DNA from: Butyricimonas synergistica DSM 23225
GTDB lineage: Bacteria; Bacteroidota; Bacteroidia; Bacteroidales; Marinifilaceae
Assembly: GCF_000379665.1 (NCBI RefSeq)
Contig: NZ_KB903360.1
Span: 622,175 to 686,174, forward strand
Length of the DNA stretch: 64,000 nucleotides
Direction: 5' to 3'
Part shown: piece by piece, positions 8,574 through 16,757 of the stretch
How positions within the stretch are numbered: position 1 is the stretch's first letter
Layout: each line of letters opens with the position of its first letter
The notes under the pieces: model-generated
Told to the model about the DNA's origin: nothing
What the model saw: the letters and a program-made list of their open reading frames with translations, nothing else
Databases searched by the model: none
Program-made: the position numbers and the translations under genes

Positions 8574-9085
8574 AATAAATTATCGATCACCTTGGTCAGT
8601 TCCTCGAACTCTTTCGGCTCGTACAAGCGGGTAAGGAAAACGATTTTTCCCTCTTTGTCAATGATAATATTGCGAGTTACGCCCGCACCTTGAGCGGCAA
8701 ATGAATAAAAGGCTTTCCCTTCCGGATCGAGCAGAAGGGGATACGTGATCCCCGTTTCTTTGGCAAATTTCTCTACGACGTATTTTGGCTCTTTAAGGTC
8801 AATGCCATATAGCACGAAATCCGGGTTGTCTTTATGCTTCAACCAGATGTCCTTTTCGATAAAAGGCATCTCCTTCCGACAGACACCGCACCAGCTGGCA
8901 GTGAATTGCAGCATGATGACTTTCCCTTTCAAGTCTTTCAGTTGCTTTTTTGTGCCGTCGGGGAAGATTAATTCAATGTCGGGTGCTTTATCTCCCACTT
9001 TCACGAGATATCCCCTGTCGTCCTCGGGGGCTTGAACCCAAGAACAAGTCATGAATAATAGTAATATCAGAGTTAAATGTTTCAT
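8561..9085 (-). CDS. TlpA-like thioredoxin-fold disulfide oxidoreductase, exported
   Basis: A 174-residue periplasmic protein of the AhpC/TSA-TlpA-ResA group. It has an N-terminal hydrophobic signal, then a domain starting VGDKAPDIELIFPDGTKKQLKDLKGK and the redox site WCGVC, with a cis-Pro region at GITYPLLLDPEGK. Such proteins reduce disulfides in exported proteins or in cytochrome c maturation. It ends in NLLKKK, coded inside the terminator shared with the nuclease. The zinc-ribbon gene lies 16 bases upstream on the same strand, so the two are probably co-transcribed. Confidence 0.88.
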   Translation of the reverse strand: MKHLTLILLLFMTCSWVQAPEDDRGYLVKVGDKAPDIELIFPDGTKKQLKDLKGKVIMLQFTASWCGVCRKEMPFIEKDIWLKHKDNPDFVLYGIDLKEPKYVVEKFAKETGITYPLLLDPEGKAFYSFAAQGAGVTRNIIIDKEGKIVFLTRLYEPKEFEELTKVIDNLLKKK

Positions 9086-9101
9086 ATTGGATTGAATTAA
9101 A

Positions 9102-9308
9102 TTAATATCGTTTCAGGCTTTTCGGGCTGCCGCTCCACGAGCAACCCAGACAATAGAGGGTTGTCGTATCGAATCCCTCTAAAGAATCATTCTCGTTGAC
9201 CGGAACAACCACGTAATCCGTGGTTACTTGCACGAGGCATTTATTACCTTGTGCGTCTTTCACGTGAAATCGGCGTATGCCGCATTGTGGACAGAGTAAA
9301 AATCGCAT
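9102..9308 (-). CDS. Small zinc-ribbon-like protein
   Basis: A 68-residue protein with two CxxC knuckles: CPQC near the N-terminus (MRFLLCPQCG) and CLGC near the C-terminus (TTLYCLGCSWSG). This is typical of a single zinc ribbon. No catalytic domain is present and the partner is unknown. It is probably co-transcribed with the downstream TlpA-like gene. Confidence 0.7.
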   Translation of the reverse strand: MRFLLCPQCGIRRFHVKDAQGNKCLVQVTTDYVVVPVNENDSLEGFDTTTLYCLGCSWSGSPKSLKRY

Positions 9309-9448
9309 ATTCTAAAATTTTAAGGCATAGTTACTGATTATTGTTGATAATTGTACGTGTGAGATAGGAAAAATGATCGGAATTATTCATTTCTTTTCGT
9401 ATGCGGGGAGAAATACGGTATATTTGTTGTTTTAAAACATTTCCACCA

Positions 9449-10423
9449 ATGAATATCGATATGGAAGAACAGAAGAAATACAAAATACATTTTGCACCCG
9501 TGCAAGGGCACACCGATTGGACGTACCGGAATCTGCACGAGAAACATTTTGGAGGTATTGACGCTTATTACACCCCGTTCATCCGTGTGGAGAAAGGGGA
9601 TAGTTTTCGTTCTCGGGATATGAAAGACTGCGATCCCGAGTTGAATAGCGTGCAGCGGTTGATCCCGCAAATCTTGGGAGGTGATCCGATGGAATTGGAC
9701 GTTTGCTTGGAGATGCTGGGGGAGAGAGGATATACCGGGGTGGACGTTAACATGGGGTGTCCTTTCCCGATGATTGCGAGGAGAGGAAAAGGAGCGGGTG
9801 TATTACCTTATCCCGAACGGGTGCGGGAATTGATGGACGTGGTAAAAGAATACCCGGAAATCCGTTGTTCCGTGAAGATGCGTTTGGGATGGGAGAACCC
9901 GGAAGAATGTCTGGCATTGCTTCCCGTGTTGAATGAAACGCCCTTGGCAGCGATCATCTTGCACGCCCGTGTCGGGACGCAGGAATACAAGGGGGAGGTC
10001 AACATGGATGCCTTCGAGATGTTTTATAACCAATGTAAGCATCCTTTGTTTTACAACGGGGATTTATTGACCGTGGAAGATATTCAACGGGTGACAACTC
10101 GTTTCCCTCGTTTGGAGGGAGTGATGGTCGGTCGGGGATTATTGGCAAACCCCGCGTTGGCGATGGAATACGTTCAAGATAAGAAATTGACCTCGGGAGA
10201 AAGGTTCCGGAAATTCAAATTGTTCCATGATGAGTTGCTTGCCGCTTACGCCGAGCGTTTGCAGGGAGAACATCAGCTCGTGATGAAGATGAAGACATTT
10301 TGGGTGTATTTTATGCCATTGACCGACCGGAAGATATTGAAGAAGATCCACAAGAGTAATAAATTGTCCCAGTATAACGAGGCGCTCGTGCGGGCTTTCG
10401 TGGCGGGGCAAGATGAGGAATAA
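9449..10423 (+). CDS. dus: tRNA-dihydrouridine synthase
   Basis: An FMN-dependent TIM-barrel enzyme that reduces uridines in the tRNA D-loop. The N-terminal APVQGHTDWTYR block, the NMGCP motif with the catalytic Cys, and the C-terminal phosphate-binding GVMVGRGLLANP are present. About 325 residues from the ATG at 9449 (MNIDMEEQ); a second ATG at 9461 is possible, and the frame runs on upstream to 9401 without family support. The DUF454 gene follows after 6 bases. Confidence 0.9.
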   Translation: MNIDMEEQKKYKIHFAPVQGHTDWTYRNLHEKHFGGIDAYYTPFIRVEKGDSFRSRDMKDCDPELNSVQRLIPQILGGDPMELDVCLEMLGERGYTGVDVNMGCPFPMIARRGKGAGVLPYPERVRELMDVVKEYPEIRCSVKMRLGWENPEECLALLPVLNETPLAAIILHARVGTQEYKGEVNMDAFEMFYNQCKHPLFYNGDLLTVEDIQRVTTRFPRLEGVMVGRGLLANPALAMEYVQDKKLTSGERFRKFKLFHDELLAAYAERLQGEHQLVMKMKTFWVYFMPLTDRKILKKIHKSNKLSQYNEALVRAFVAGQDEE

Positions 10424-10429
10424 TCCCGG

Positions 10430-10798
10430 ATGAAGAAAACGATATATATCATAATAGGTTGTATTTCCGTGGTGTTAGGGGTCATTGGTATTTTCATGCC
10501 CGGCTTGCCGACAACGCCGTTTTTATTATTGAGTTCGTGGCTTTTCTATAATAGTTCCAAGCGTTTGCACGATGCCCTGCATCGTTCGAAGTGGTTGGGA
10601 CCTTACATCCGGCGTTTTCAAGAGAAGAAAGGAGTAGGCTGGAAAACGAAAGCGGTTTCAATCATTTGTATGTGGACGATGATCAGTATCTCGGCTTTCG
10701 CGGTGCTCGAGAATCTCCACGTTCGGATATTATTAATGGCATTAGGGGTAATTGGGACGTGTTGCGTGTTGTTTATCGTGCCGAATCAAAGGGAATGA
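10430..10798 (+). CDS. DUF454 (YbaN-like) inner-membrane protein
   Basis: A 122-residue protein with three hydrophobic helices. It has the family hallmark G-x-IP-x-LPTTPF-x-LL-x-S-x-FxxxS (here IFMPGLPTTPFLLLSSWLFYNSS), followed by HxWxGPYIxxF (SKWLGPYIRRF). Function is unknown for the family. It starts six bases after dus and is probably translated from the same mRNA. Confidence 0.88.
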   Translation: MKKTIYIIIGCISVVLGVIGIFMPGLPTTPFLLLSSWLFYNSSKRLHDALHRSKWLGPYIRRFQEKKGVGWKTKAVSIICMWTMISISAFAVLENLHVRILLMALGVIGTCCVLFIVPNQRE

Positions 10799-10816
10799 TA
10801 GTTTTTTGTACTTTAA

Positions 10817-12724
10817 TTACCAAAAATGAATTTTTCCATTTTCAATAGTGAATGGTCTTTCCTCTGTTCCGGAAGTTGTGTTGCGTAGCCATAATAAACC
10901 GCCTTCTGGTACATTGGAGAATTCGAGAAAGTAATCGATAGCTCTTTGTGAACCTAAGGAGCGCCATCCATCTATATCATAATAGAATAATTCATATCTA
11001 TTGCCGGGGTATATGCCATTTCCATCTCCTCTTGGAATACAGATGATTTTAGAAACTTTAACTGGTTTTCCAAAATCAATGATGAGTTCTTCCGTTGATA
11101 TGGATGCATACGAGAGAGGATCATTGTCAAATGCTTTTTGAAATTGTGATTTACATGTACCATTTAGAATATGATCATGCTCATCTATAAACTTAATTTC
11201 TGCAATATCGAATGTCTTTTTTGGGTTCCCTTGAATTCGATAAAATTGGAATGATTTATTTTTTTTTGTGTTTTGTGTTATGTAATTTAAGTTTGTAAAA
11301 TTTAGCGTAAGGATGGTATCTCTTGTTTCTTTTTTAAATTGAGGATTATTTGATGCTTCGATAATTATACCATTCAAATTTTTACAATACTTGAGTAATA
11401 ATTCGTTTGATGGATATTTTCTTGTTAGAGTCAAATTTTGTGTTTTTTGGGGGTGCGGTGCTAAATATTTTATTTCTCCCCGGGAGTTTAGTATAAAGGG
11501 ATAATTGAATGCATATTGAATATTTCCTTTATAATATAGAGGTAGATAAACAATATCTTTACCCATATCTTTAAATTCAATTTCGTCCTTTTCAAATTTA
11601 GCAATTTCTATTGGTTGCCATGATAAATTGTTGAATACACCTAAGTAACAGTAGTGTGGTTTTTGGGGAATCTGTTTTCTTACTTTTACTTTAATATTGC
11701 TGGTATTTAGATAAGTAGAGGTGACATCTTTGATGAAAGGATTTCGAAATATCTCAGGAATATATTCATTTTCTAAAAAATTGATATCGTTATTTCGTGA
11801 ATACGTGAGCCTGTAAATTTTAGCTGCTTTGTAATTTACGAATAAAGTTTTGTTCCCGTTTTGAATGTTTGAAGTAATAATTGTACACCAGTAATGTTGA
11901 CCGTTGCGATTGGGATGAAATGGTATGTAATCTAATGCTGCAGGAATACCTAATGTGCGAAATTGGAATAGGCGTGTGGCATAGGATTCGTAACAATTAG
12001 TTGTAAAATCGATTTTAAGAAACTGATTAATGAAACTTCGATTAAAAATCAAATCATGCTTTTGGTATTCAATGTATTGCGACATTTTTAAAATGTCGTG
12101 TTTGATATTATCAGCATGAGCAATAACATCATTCATCGTTTGGGAAGCATGAATAGAATCTCTCCAAGTGTCTATAAATTCATTTTCGAATCGATATGGT
12201 AATATGTATTCGAAAAAAATGTTCATGGGAATATCCGAGAGCCAAGGATATATTTGTAATAGTTTGAATGATGCATCAATATGTTTGATGAGAAAATCGG
12301 AAGAAATGTGTTTTATGTCTTCTTGTTTTTGAGATATGTTTTTAATATTTTCGGTGTGACTGGCTAGGATATCAAATATCTTTGTGTCAAGATAAGTGAC
12401 TGTATCTTGGGTTTTCATTTTGATTATGCCGCTCGTATTTATAATTTTTTTTTCAAAACAGGTGTTTTGTACATGCTTGCTGACGAGCCGGAATGAATCT
12501 ATTAAATCTCCACGCAAAGTGTAATGTCCGGGCATATTCTCGATTAAAAATTTTGCGGCTTCGAGTTTAAGAGAATCTTTCGATTGTGTATAATGGGCGA
12601 GTACTTTCTCCAGTTCCGGTCGATTATTGCCTGCCAACTCAAGAGCCGTTTTTAATTTTGAGTGATGATGTTGGCAAGAAAAGAGAACAATAGAAAATAT
12701 AGTTGTAAAGTATGTAAGTTTCAT
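10817..12724 (-). CDS. Lipoprotein with transglutaminase-like core and C-terminal discoidin-like domain
   Basis: About 635 residues from the ATG at 12724 (MKLTYF); the longer frame to 12748 adds eight unlikely residues. The signal ends in the lipobox LFSC, giving a surface or periplasmic lipoprotein. Residues around CYESYATRLFQFRTLGIPAALDYIP and the following GQHYWC read as the Cys and His blocks of transglutaminase-like (papain-fold) domains. Near the C-terminus, IIDFGKPVKVSKIICIPRGDGNG and the YELFYYD strand suggest an F5/8 type C (discoidin) binding domain. The gene is AT-rich and is the last of a four-gene minus-strand cluster (16597 to 10817). The substrate is unknown; glycan or protein binding at the cell surface is an inference. 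Confidence 0.6.
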   Translation of the reverse strand: MKLTYFTTIFSIVLFSCQHHHSKLKTALELAGNNRPELEKVLAHYTQSKDSLKLEAAKFLIENMPGHYTLRGDLIDSFRLVSKHVQNTCFEKKIINTSGIIKMKTQDTVTYLDTKIFDILASHTENIKNISQKQEDIKHISSDFLIKHIDASFKLLQIYPWLSDIPMNIFFEYILPYRFENEFIDTWRDSIHASQTMNDVIAHADNIKHDILKMSQYIEYQKHDLIFNRSFINQFLKIDFTTNCYESYATRLFQFRTLGIPAALDYIPFHPNRNGQHYWCTIITSNIQNGNKTLFVNYKAAKIYRLTYSRNNDINFLENEYIPEIFRNPFIKDVTSTYLNTSNIKVKVRKQIPQKPHYCYLGVFNNLSWQPIEIAKFEKDEIEFKDMGKDIVYLPLYYKGNIQYAFNYPFILNSRGEIKYLAPHPQKTQNLTLTRKYPSNELLLKYCKNLNGIIIEASNNPQFKKETRDTILTLNFTNLNYITQNTKKNKSFQFYRIQGNPKKTFDIAEIKFIDEHDHILNGTCKSQFQKAFDNDPLSYASISTEELIIDFGKPVKVSKIICIPRGDGNGIYPGNRYELFYYDIDGWRSLGSQRAIDYFLEFSNVPEGGLLWLRNTTSGTEERPFTIENGKIHFW

Positions 12725-12778
12725 GACGTAACAGATGGAATTCACCATGGCTTTACACTGCCATGGTGAATGAAAAGT

Positions 12779-13159
12779 TTATTTAACTTTTGTCAGTATT
12801 GCTTCATTTGGAATCCAGTTTTCACATGATGGTTGAGTTATAAGTTTGAAATGTATAGAATCTTTACCGATGAAAGTGATTTTGGCTGTTCCCGGTTCCC
12901 CTATTTCATAAGCACTTTTGATCTTGACAATCAATTCTCCATTTTTGATTGTTCCTTGAATAGATTCTTCTTCCCCACTGTCATCTATTCTATTGCCATA
13001 CAGCATTATAGAGGAATGTCTTCCAGTCACAATAGAATCCTTTTGGGTTAGTGTTAGGGAAAATAATGAACTTTCAGTTTCCTCTATCCACTTCCCATTA
13101 TAGTTTGGGTAGGATACGATGGCGAATAGGGTGATGATTGTGATAATTAGTGTTTTCAT
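12779..13159 (-). CDS. Small exported protein of unknown function
   Basis: A 126-residue protein with a signal peptide (MKTLIITIITLFAIVSY) and a beta-rich body: GKWIEETESSLFSLTLTQKDSIVTGRH, then IQGTIKNGELIVKI. This layout resembles small lipocalin-like or META-like barrels that report extractable matrix interactions, but no family motif is clear. It lies between the transglutaminase-like lipoprotein and the muramidase-like lipoprotein with short gaps, so co-transcription is likely. AT-rich like its neighbours. Confidence 0.55.
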   Translation of the reverse strand: MKTLIITIITLFAIVSYPNYNGKWIEETESSLFSLTLTQKDSIVTGRHSSIMLYGNRIDDSGEEESIQGTIKNGELIVKIKSAYEIGEPGTAKITFIGKDSIHFKLITQPSCENWIPNEAILTKVK

Positions 13160-13170
13160 ATTATTCGATA

Positions 13171-14796
13171 TTAACAGTTAACATTATATTTATTTGAATC
13201 CGTTTTTTGTTTAAACGTATTTGTTCGGTTGAGCCATCCTTTTAAAAAGATTTTTTTTCCAGGATCGGATTTAACTAAATCTTGATAGTATTCTTTTCTT
13301 TTTTCTATAAAAGTGTTGTATAAAAGTTTATGGTCAATGCTATTTAGACAGGCGATTGTTTTAGGACCAATAGCACCATCTTCCACCAAAACGACCTTTG
13401 ACTGTAATGTGTTTAAGGTTTTTTGTAATACTTTTGTTGCATTAACTCCTGCATTGATATAGAAATCGAAAAAAGCGTATCTCATATCAGGATCGTCAAT
13501 TGTTTCCATTTTAGTTCTGTTCCAAAATGCCGCTTCATAAATGGAAATTGCTTGTTCGGATGTGAGTTTTTTCAGATTCTCTAAAGTTGGTTCCATGTCT
13601 AAAATTTTTTTTGCAAATCTTTGCCACGTGTCCCAAGAAATCCCTTTATTGGTCGCTTTGCCGGGATCTTTGGGATGATTAACAAATCCACCCTCGTGTT
13701 TCAGCACTTTTTCCATAACCCCCTCGAATAATAGGCCGTCACATGGATCCGGTATATTAGGATCCTTTGGTGTATCATCCTTATCTCCTCCTCCGGAAGT
13801 GGTGGGATCGTTCGGATCAAGTGGTATATCCGGATCGGGATAGTCGTAACAAGTACATTCTGGCGTTTTTTTGTGACAGAATGCGCATCTTACACATAGG
13901 CAATTTCGCTCTTTCGCTCCGCAATAAATGCATTTGGGACAAACGCATCCGTCACGGGTTCCGCAATAGGGACATACGACTACAATAACTTCTTCAAGAT
14001 CATCTCCTGGAAGTGAACAATTAAAGGGACAGTCTGCATATGCATAGCCATGTTCACATTTTCTAATAGAAGAGTTTTCAATAGAACTGAAAGCTCTTGA
14101 AACATTTGTTTGCACTTCGTTAAATCGCATGTGTTCGTAATTAGAATTCTCTTGAGAACATAATGAGTCCCCTTGATTCGTTATGCGTGTGCAAAGTGTT
14201 CCGTTAAGTTTTCCGTTTGTGTACCCGAATGCTTTCACAAATTTCCCTTCTAGAGTAGAACAGAAAACCATCCCTGTGAAATTATTTCCACCCAAGTATT
14301 TAAAATTCTCGATTAGTGTGTGCGGATCCTTGTCTCGAGTTCCTTGTATCTCCGGAATGATAGTTGTGACAAACATATCAATTTCATTATCGGAACGTTT
14401 GGCGATAACTAATCTTCTTCCGGCGGGGACCTCGCAAGTGTACACGTGTTTTTGGTTATGGTAAATTTGTCTTGCAACGTGAACTGTTGACGTCGATCGT
14501 AAAGGTATTTCTATTAAAGTAACACCTTTATGTCCGGATATAATGGCTTTTCCCCAATCGGGACTCATTTCCGGGTGAACATTTAATGTGTTTCTACTTT
14601 GCGTCTTTTCCTTGAAAGATAGTGGTGCTAGATCTGTTGCATTCATTTCAAAGAACTCCTGAGCTTCCCCGATACTGAATGATATCGGATAATCATTGCT
14701 TTGGGTAGAATTGTTATCCAATCCGTAATCTCGGCAAGAATAATAAATCAGTAGCAATAAAGCAACTCCTAGCGGGATAATTTTTTTTCTTTTCAT
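13171..14796 (-). CDS. Lipoprotein with triple Cys-rich repeat and C-terminal GH108 muramidase-like domain
   Basis: A 541-residue protein in three parts. (1) SPII signal with Cys21, then an N-terminal region (about 30-240) I do not recognise. (2) A Cys-rich segment (275-316) of three ~15-residue units of CxxC followed by CxC; the cysteines are 275, 278, 284, 286, 289, 292, 299, 301, 304, 307, 314 and 316, which looks like zinc ribbons or knuckles. (3) After a Pro/Asp-rich linker, residues ~355-530 match glycoside hydrolase family 108 (N-acetylmuramidase), with the catalytic Glu in KHEGG (E368), the AFWNR block, and a PG-binding-like end. GH108 enzymes are mostly phage or effector lysozymes, so a lipid-anchored, Cys-rich version is odd. 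It may remodel peptidoglycan or act on neighbours (inference). Upstream is the O-antigen-ligase-like gene. Confidence 0.72.
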   Translation of the reverse strand: MKRKKIIPLGVALLLLIYYSCRDYGLDNNSTQSNDYPISFSIGEAQEFFEMNATDLAPLSFKEKTQSRNTLNVHPEMSPDWGKAIISGHKGVTLIEIPLRSTSTVHVARQIYHNQKHVYTCEVPAGRRLVIAKRSDNEIDMFVTTIIPEIQGTRDKDPHTLIENFKYLGGNNFTGMVFCSTLEGKFVKAFGYTNGKLNGTLCTRITNQGDSLCSQENSNYEHMRFNEVQTNVSRAFSSIENSSIRKCEHGYAYADCPFNCSLPGDDLEEVIVVVCPYCGTRDGCVCPKCIYCGAKERNCLCVRCAFCHKKTPECTCYDYPDPDIPLDPNDPTTSGGGDKDDTPKDPNIPDPCDGLLFEGVMEKVLKHEGGFVNHPKDPGKATNKGISWDTWQRFAKKILDMEPTLENLKKLTSEQAISIYEAAFWNRTKMETIDDPDMRYAFFDFYINAGVNATKVLQKTLNTLQSKVVLVEDGAIGPKTIACLNSIDHKLLYNTFIEKRKEYYQDLVKSDPGKKIFLKGWLNRTNTFKQKTDSNKYNVNC

Positions 14797-14815
14797 GATT
14801 TGTTACGTTAAAAAA

Positions 14816-16597
14816 TTAATCATCACATAATTCTTCTTTGAAGTTTTGTTTGTTTCTGTCTATTTCATAACACCTCCTTTCTTTTGTTTTATTATAGCTG
14901 TTTTTTAAAAAAGATTTCATGATATAGCGGGCTTTTAAAACAGTTGTATTCGTGATTTTGGCTTTTGTTGCGAGTGCTTTTTTTGCGATTTTTTCAGCTT
15001 TGTCTTTTTCACCTGTTTCTTGGTACAGGGAGAATAAATAGAATTGTGGAAGGATATGTGCGGGAACCATTAGATGTGCTTGTTGAAAGGCGTTTTGAGC
15101 TTTATCAAATTTTTGAGAATATTGGTAACATAAACCGATGTTGTTTAAGACCATGGAATTGGGGCGTAATTTGTACGCTTGTTCTAAAACGGGGAGGGCT
15201 TCACTATATTTTTTGCAAGTGTAAAGTTCTTCTGCTAGCCATAAAACAAATTCGGGAGAGTTTATTAATTGAGGATAATATTTCATCCACGTTTTTTCTG
15301 TGGTTACTGTTTTTAATGTTTGTTCGGCTTTTGTCCTTAAAATAATTTGATTATAAAATAGGAATGAGATGATTAATAATATGATTGTTAAAATCTTCTT
15401 GGTAAATCTTGATATATAAATGGTATGTCGTTTTAATGTTGTTTCTTTGGCAATTATAGCGATTATCGTACAAAAAATGAGTGTGATAGATATATTTTCA
15501 AAGGGATATCCGAATACGCTAAAAATTGAAAATGAAATTAATAGTACTTGATAATGCCGAATATTATTATGTTCTTTGGGTGAAATTTTGAGACAATAAA
15601 ATAGAAGTACGGAGAATAATGTTAAACCGATAATGCCTGTTTCGCATGCAATTTTGATATATTCATTGAAGGCTGTATAATTGTTTTCAGCGATGGGTAT
15701 GAATATTGAATTAGAGTTTTGCTGGAACCACAAAGCTTGTTGTGGCATATACATAGCCTTAAATGAAGATATACCATGCCCAAACCATGGAGCTTGTCCG
15801 AAAATTGAAAATGAAACCAAATAAATTAAAATTCTACCATTAGCAGATGCAGGATGGATCAAGTACATTCCTCCTAACAAGAGTAGTGTAAGAAATGTTA
15901 TTAAGGTACATGAGTAAATCATTCTTTTATTGAATTGTTGGTAATGGTATTTATTGCTTTTGCAGTATATCCATACCATTCCGTTAATTAAAGCAAACCA
16001 AGCAGCTCTGGAGTGAGCTAACGAAATTCCTGTTAACATGATACATAGCCCACCTATGAGACAAATTTTGTATATGTTTTTTGAAGTGTGGTATAGTAAA
16101 AGAGAGCAACTGATAATAGAAAGGGTTAAATAAATACCCCATAAACTAGGATTTATAAAACTTCCAGTTTGTTTGAAATATACATGGTAGGATGGTAGTA
16201 TATCTATAAATTGTAAGATACCCCAAATGGCTTGAATTATTCCTGAAATAGATAGGGCTAAAACAAACGTGTTGTTGTAATGAGCATTGCGAGTCCAATA
16301 ATATAGCATGAATAAACATACAAAGTAGAATATCGTAATTGAATCTACGGGATAAGATGAGGTTAATAAACGAATAATACTCCATGAAATAACGAGTCCC
16401 CATAATAAATCTATTTTATTCCATGTATAGGTTTCGTGTTTAAATAATATTCTTAGAGTGTGTGCAACGAGTATGCTAAAAATTAAAGTATAAGTAGTAA
16501 GCCCCGTAAAACAAATATTGTATTTGTCTGTTACTGGCAATAAAATGGCAAATAGCCAAATTGTTAGTTGGTCTGTATAATTTGTATATCGTTTCAC
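14816..16597 (-). CDS. O-antigen-ligase-like (Wzy_C) membrane protein with C-terminal TPR repeats
   Basis: A 593-residue polytopic protein with roughly 10-12 hydrophobic helices in the first ~410 residues and a large loop near GHGISSFKAMY, as in the Wzy_C/O-antigen ligase fold. The last ~150 residues are soluble with TPR-like units (ALPVLEQAYKLRPNSMVLNNIGLCYQYSQKFDKAQNAFQQAHLMVP). Members join polysaccharide to lipid carriers, or in some families glycosylate proteins. No other glycan genes are nearby, so its acceptor could be one of the lipoproteins encoded downstream (inference). AT-rich; first gene of the minus-strand cluster, 20 bases before the GH108 lipoprotein gene. Confidence 0.75.
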   Translation of the reverse strand: MKRYTNYTDQLTIWLFAILLPVTDKYNICFTGLTTYTLIFSILVAHTLRILFKHETYTWNKIDLLWGLVISWSIIRLLTSSYPVDSITIFYFVCLFMLYYWTRNAHYNNTFVLALSISGIIQAIWGILQFIDILPSYHVYFKQTGSFINPSLWGIYLTLSIISCSLLLYHTSKNIYKICLIGGLCIMLTGISLAHSRAAWFALINGMVWIYCKSNKYHYQQFNKRMIYSCTLITFLTLLLLGGMYLIHPASANGRILIYLVSFSIFGQAPWFGHGISSFKAMYMPQQALWFQQNSNSIFIPIAENNYTAFNEYIKIACETGIIGLTLFSVLLFYCLKISPKEHNNIRHYQVLLISFSIFSVFGYPFENISITLIFCTIIAIIAKETTLKRHTIYISRFTKKILTIILLIISFLFYNQIILRTKAEQTLKTVTTEKTWMKYYPQLINSPEFVLWLAEELYTCKKYSEALPVLEQAYKLRPNSMVLNNIGLCYQYSQKFDKAQNAFQQAHLMVPAHILPQFYLFSLYQETGEKDKAEKIAKKALATKAKITNTTVLKARYIMKSFLKNSYNKTKERRCYEIDRNKQNFKEELCDD

Positions 16598-16682
16598 TTG
16601 CTATATATCCCGAAATGCTATTGACGGGTGACAGCTAGTGGGTAAATAAAAGTTAAATACATCTTCACGACTCGTGATTGGA

Positions 16683-16746
16683 ACGCTTAAATTGCATAAA
16701 CCGGAGGTACTTGGAAAAGTACCTCCGGTTTATGCAATTTAAGCGT
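16683..16746. repeat. 30-bp perfect palindrome with GGAA loop downstream of leuS
   Basis: Arms 16683-16712 and 16717-16746 are perfect reverse complements with a four-base loop GGAA, a GNRA-type tetraloop on the plus strand. It lies 11 bases past the leuS stop on the minus strand. No T run follows on either strand, so it is not a textbook intrinsic terminator. It could act as an RNA 3'-end stabiliser or be a repeat element. Confidence 0.85.
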
Positions 16747-16757
16747 GCGATAGTTCT

